Origin: Amorphoplanes digitatis
Lineage (GTDB): Bacteria > Actinomycetota > Actinomycetes > Mycobacteriales > Micromonosporaceae
Assembly (NCBI RefSeq): GCF_014205335.1
Contig: NZ_JACHNH010000001.1
Coordinates: forward strand, 4,768,501 to 4,832,500
Direction: 5' to 3'
DNA length: 64,000 nucleotides
In this document: positions 62,615-64,000 of the stretch, piece after piece
Numbering within the stretch: position 1 is the first letter of the stretch
How the letters are laid out: every line of letters starts with the position of its first letter
Program-made: the position numbers and the translations under genes
Notes under the pieces: generated by a model
Told to the model about the DNA's origin: nothing
Databases searched by the model: none
What the model saw: only the letters and a program-made list of their open reading frames with translations

Positions 62615-64000
62615 GCGGCGGGTCAAGCTGACCGTCGACCTGCTCCCCCGCACCGTCCACGTGCACGAACGGCTCACCCCGCTGCGGGCGCGGTCACTCA
62701 ACCTGACCGCGGTGACCGGGGCGCTCGAGGCCGCCGGGCTGGAGCACTTCGTCGTGCGCGGCACCCAGGACTGCGCCTCGGTGGTCGCGGTCCGCGAGGA
62801 CCGGCGCGCCGAGGTGCTCGCGTGCCTGCGCGCCCTGGGCCGCGACTCCGCCGCGTACGTCGCCTCGGTGCTGCCCAGGCCGCCGGCGCGGGACCTGTTC
62901 GGTGACGCCGGCGAGCCGGGCTCCTGGCGCCGTCCGGGCCAGGCGACGGTGCTGCGGCTGTTCTGGTTCCGCACCGACCCCGCACGGACCCTCGTCTACG
63001 ACCGCGAGTACGGATGCGACGTCGAGTTCTGGGAGGCCGACGCCGGCGTGCTCACCGCGCCCCGCACCAACCGGGCGACCGCCCAGGTACCCGCCGGCGC
63101 CGCCGCGGTGCCGGCACCGGCCGCGGCGTTCACCCGCCTCGGCGGCGACGAGCCGGCGCGGGTGCGCACCAGGCCCGAGATGACGGTGACGCTGCCGGAC
63201 GACATCGGCTTCCCGATCGATGTGGTGTACACCTGGGTCGACGGCACCGACCCGGACTGGCAGCGCCGCCGGGCGCAGGTGACCGGCGAGACCTACCACG
63301 AGGAATCGGCCAGCGCGGCCCGCTTCCTGAGCCGCGACGAGCTGCGGTTCTCGCTGCGCTCGGTGCACGCGAACGCGCCGTGGGTGCGCAACATCTTCAT
63401 CGTCACGGACGACCAGACGCCGGACTGGCTGGACACCAGCCGGCCGAACCTGCGGGTGGTCAGCCACAAGGAGATCTTCAGCGACCCGAGCGTGCTCCCG
63501 GTCTTCAACTCGCACGCCATCGAGAGCCAGCTGCACCACATCGACGGGCTCGCCGAGCACTTCGTCTACTTCAACGACGACATGTTCCTCGGCCGGCCGC
63601 TGATCCCCCAGTCGTTCTTCCTCTCCAACGGGCTGTCCCGCTTCTTCCTCTCCCAGGGCCACGTGCCGCTCGGCCCGGTCTCGCCGGACGACACCCCGGT
63701 CGACGCGGCCTGCAAGAACAACCGGCGGCTGCTGGAGCAGCGGTTCGGGGTCACCATCACCCAGGTCTTCCAGCACGTCCCCTACCCGCTGCGGCGCAGC
63801 GTGATGCGCGAGATCGAGGCGGAGTTCCCGGACGAGTACGCGGCCACCATGGCGTCGCGGTTCCGCAGCACGCGGGACCTCTCCACCGTCTCCAACCTCT
63901 ACCACTACTACGCGTACCACAGCGGGCGGGCGCTGCCGGGCGCCGTGCGGTACGGCTACCTCCAGCTCGCCGTGCCCGACCTCGCCGCGCGGCTCAACCG
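62607..64000 (+). CDS. Second Stealth-family sugar-phosphate transferase (3' end outside window)
   Basis: The frame starts at an ATG at 62607 inside the last codons of the first Stealth gene and stays open to the window end (464 codons seen). CR1 is PIDVVYTWVDGTDPDW (near residue 202), CR2 RDELRFSLRSVHANAPWVRN with FIVTDDQTPDWL, then FVYFNDDMFLGRP (318) and CR3 CKNNRRLLEQRFGV with QHVPYPLRRSV. It is a paralogue of its neighbour with a shorter N-terminal region (MAERRVKLTVDLLPRTVHVH). The pair probably makes a wall or surface phosphoglycan with two linkages. CR4 is cut off. Confidence 0.9.
   Translation, partial: MAERRVKLTVDLLPRTVHVHERLTPLRARSLNLTAVTGALEAAGLEHFVVRGTQDCASVVAVREDRRAEVLACLRALGRDSAAYVASVLPRPPARDLFGDAGEPGSWRRPGQATVLRLFWFRTDPARTLVYDREYGCDVEFWEADAGVLTAPRTNRATAQVPAGAAAVPAPAAAFTRLGGDEPARVRTRPEMTVTLPDDIGFPIDVVYTWVDGTDPDWQRRRAQVTGETYHEESASAARFLSRDELRFSLRSVHANAPWVRNIFIVTDDQTPDWLDTSRPNLRVVSHKEIFSDPSVLPVFNSHAIESQLHHIDGLAEHFVYFNDDMFLGRPLIPQSFFLSNGLSRFFLSQGHVPLGPVSPDDTPVDAACKNNRRLLEQRFGVTITQVFQHVPYPLRRSVMREIEAEFPDEYAATMASRFRSTRDLSTVSNLYHYYAYHSGRALPGAVRYGYLQLAVPDLAARLN

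Noticed and set aside
1..64000. CRISPR arrays, tRNA or rRNA genes, insertion sequences, a biosynthetic gene cluster, a defence island
   Set aside because: I looked for regularly spaced repeats, transposase and PKS/NRPS motifs and recognisable defence domains and found none. The regular GC-rich texture gives many short chance repeats.

Overview
The window is very GC-rich (about 70-75%), uses GTG starts often, and has the gene content of a saprophytic filamentous actinobacterium: ArsR, TetR, LacI and PucR regulators, MsiK-dependent-type sugar importers, CBM2-tailed xylanases, an SCO0607-type lipoprotein, Stealth glycan phosphotransferases and a mycothiol-type isomerase. A Micromonosporaceae member such as Actinoplanes is my best guess, but this is inference and no rRNA or species marker is present. 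I saw no tRNA, rRNA, CRISPR array, insertion sequence or integrase.

Layout. 0-9.3 kb is housekeeping and accessory: the end of a cupin gene, an ArsC-like reductase overlapping a hybrid histidine kinase, a GH15 enzyme, a secreted subtilisin, an RNA cyclic phosphodiesterase, a truncated flavoprotein, an RpiB-like isomerase, a methyltransferase and an esterase. 9.3-17.3 kb is a galactan locus: a sugar ABC importer plus LacI regulator on the minus strand, divergent from a GH42 beta-galactosidase and a secreted GH53 endo-galactanase. The divergent promoter region carries two lac-type operators. 17.3-31.2 kb is a mixed region with two ArsR/AHSA1 modules, each beside palindromic operators, a TetR, an aldo-keto reductase, an orphan PstS with a membrane partner, an aminotransferase, a methyltransferase, several decayed genes, an imperfect 100-bp direct repeat, a 51-codon Cys-rich ORF, a maleylpyruvate-isomerase-like enzyme and ligA.

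31.3-40.0 kb is one long minus-strand operon: a complete branched-chain-type ABC importer (LivG, LivF, binding protein, LivH, LivM), a 3-hydroxybutyrate dehydrogenase, a GAF/PucR regulator and a secreted esterase related to 3-hydroxybutyrate-oligomer hydrolases, closed by a strong terminator. It reads as a uptake and oxidation pathway for hydroxybutyrate or its oligomers. 40.3-42.0 kb is a binding-protein/VWA fusion.

42.1-59.3 kb is a 17-kb xylan-utilisation locus. Secreted enzymes attack the backbone (two GH10 xylanases, one with CBM2) and the side chains (CE1-type esterase with CBM2, GH115 alpha-glucuronidase, two SGNH esterases). A LacI regulator and an ABC importer (Tat-lipoprotein binding protein, two permeases, no ATPase) take up xylo-oligosaccharides, and a signal-less GH3 enzyme cleaves them inside the cell. 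A short GGAANTTTC-type palindrome recurs upstream of four of the transcription units, and one xylanase has a perfect CebR-type box instead. 59.3-64.0 kb holds a DUF2087 regulator-like protein, an SCO0607-type lipoprotein, and two overlapping Stealth sugar-phosphotransferase genes, the second cut by the window edge.
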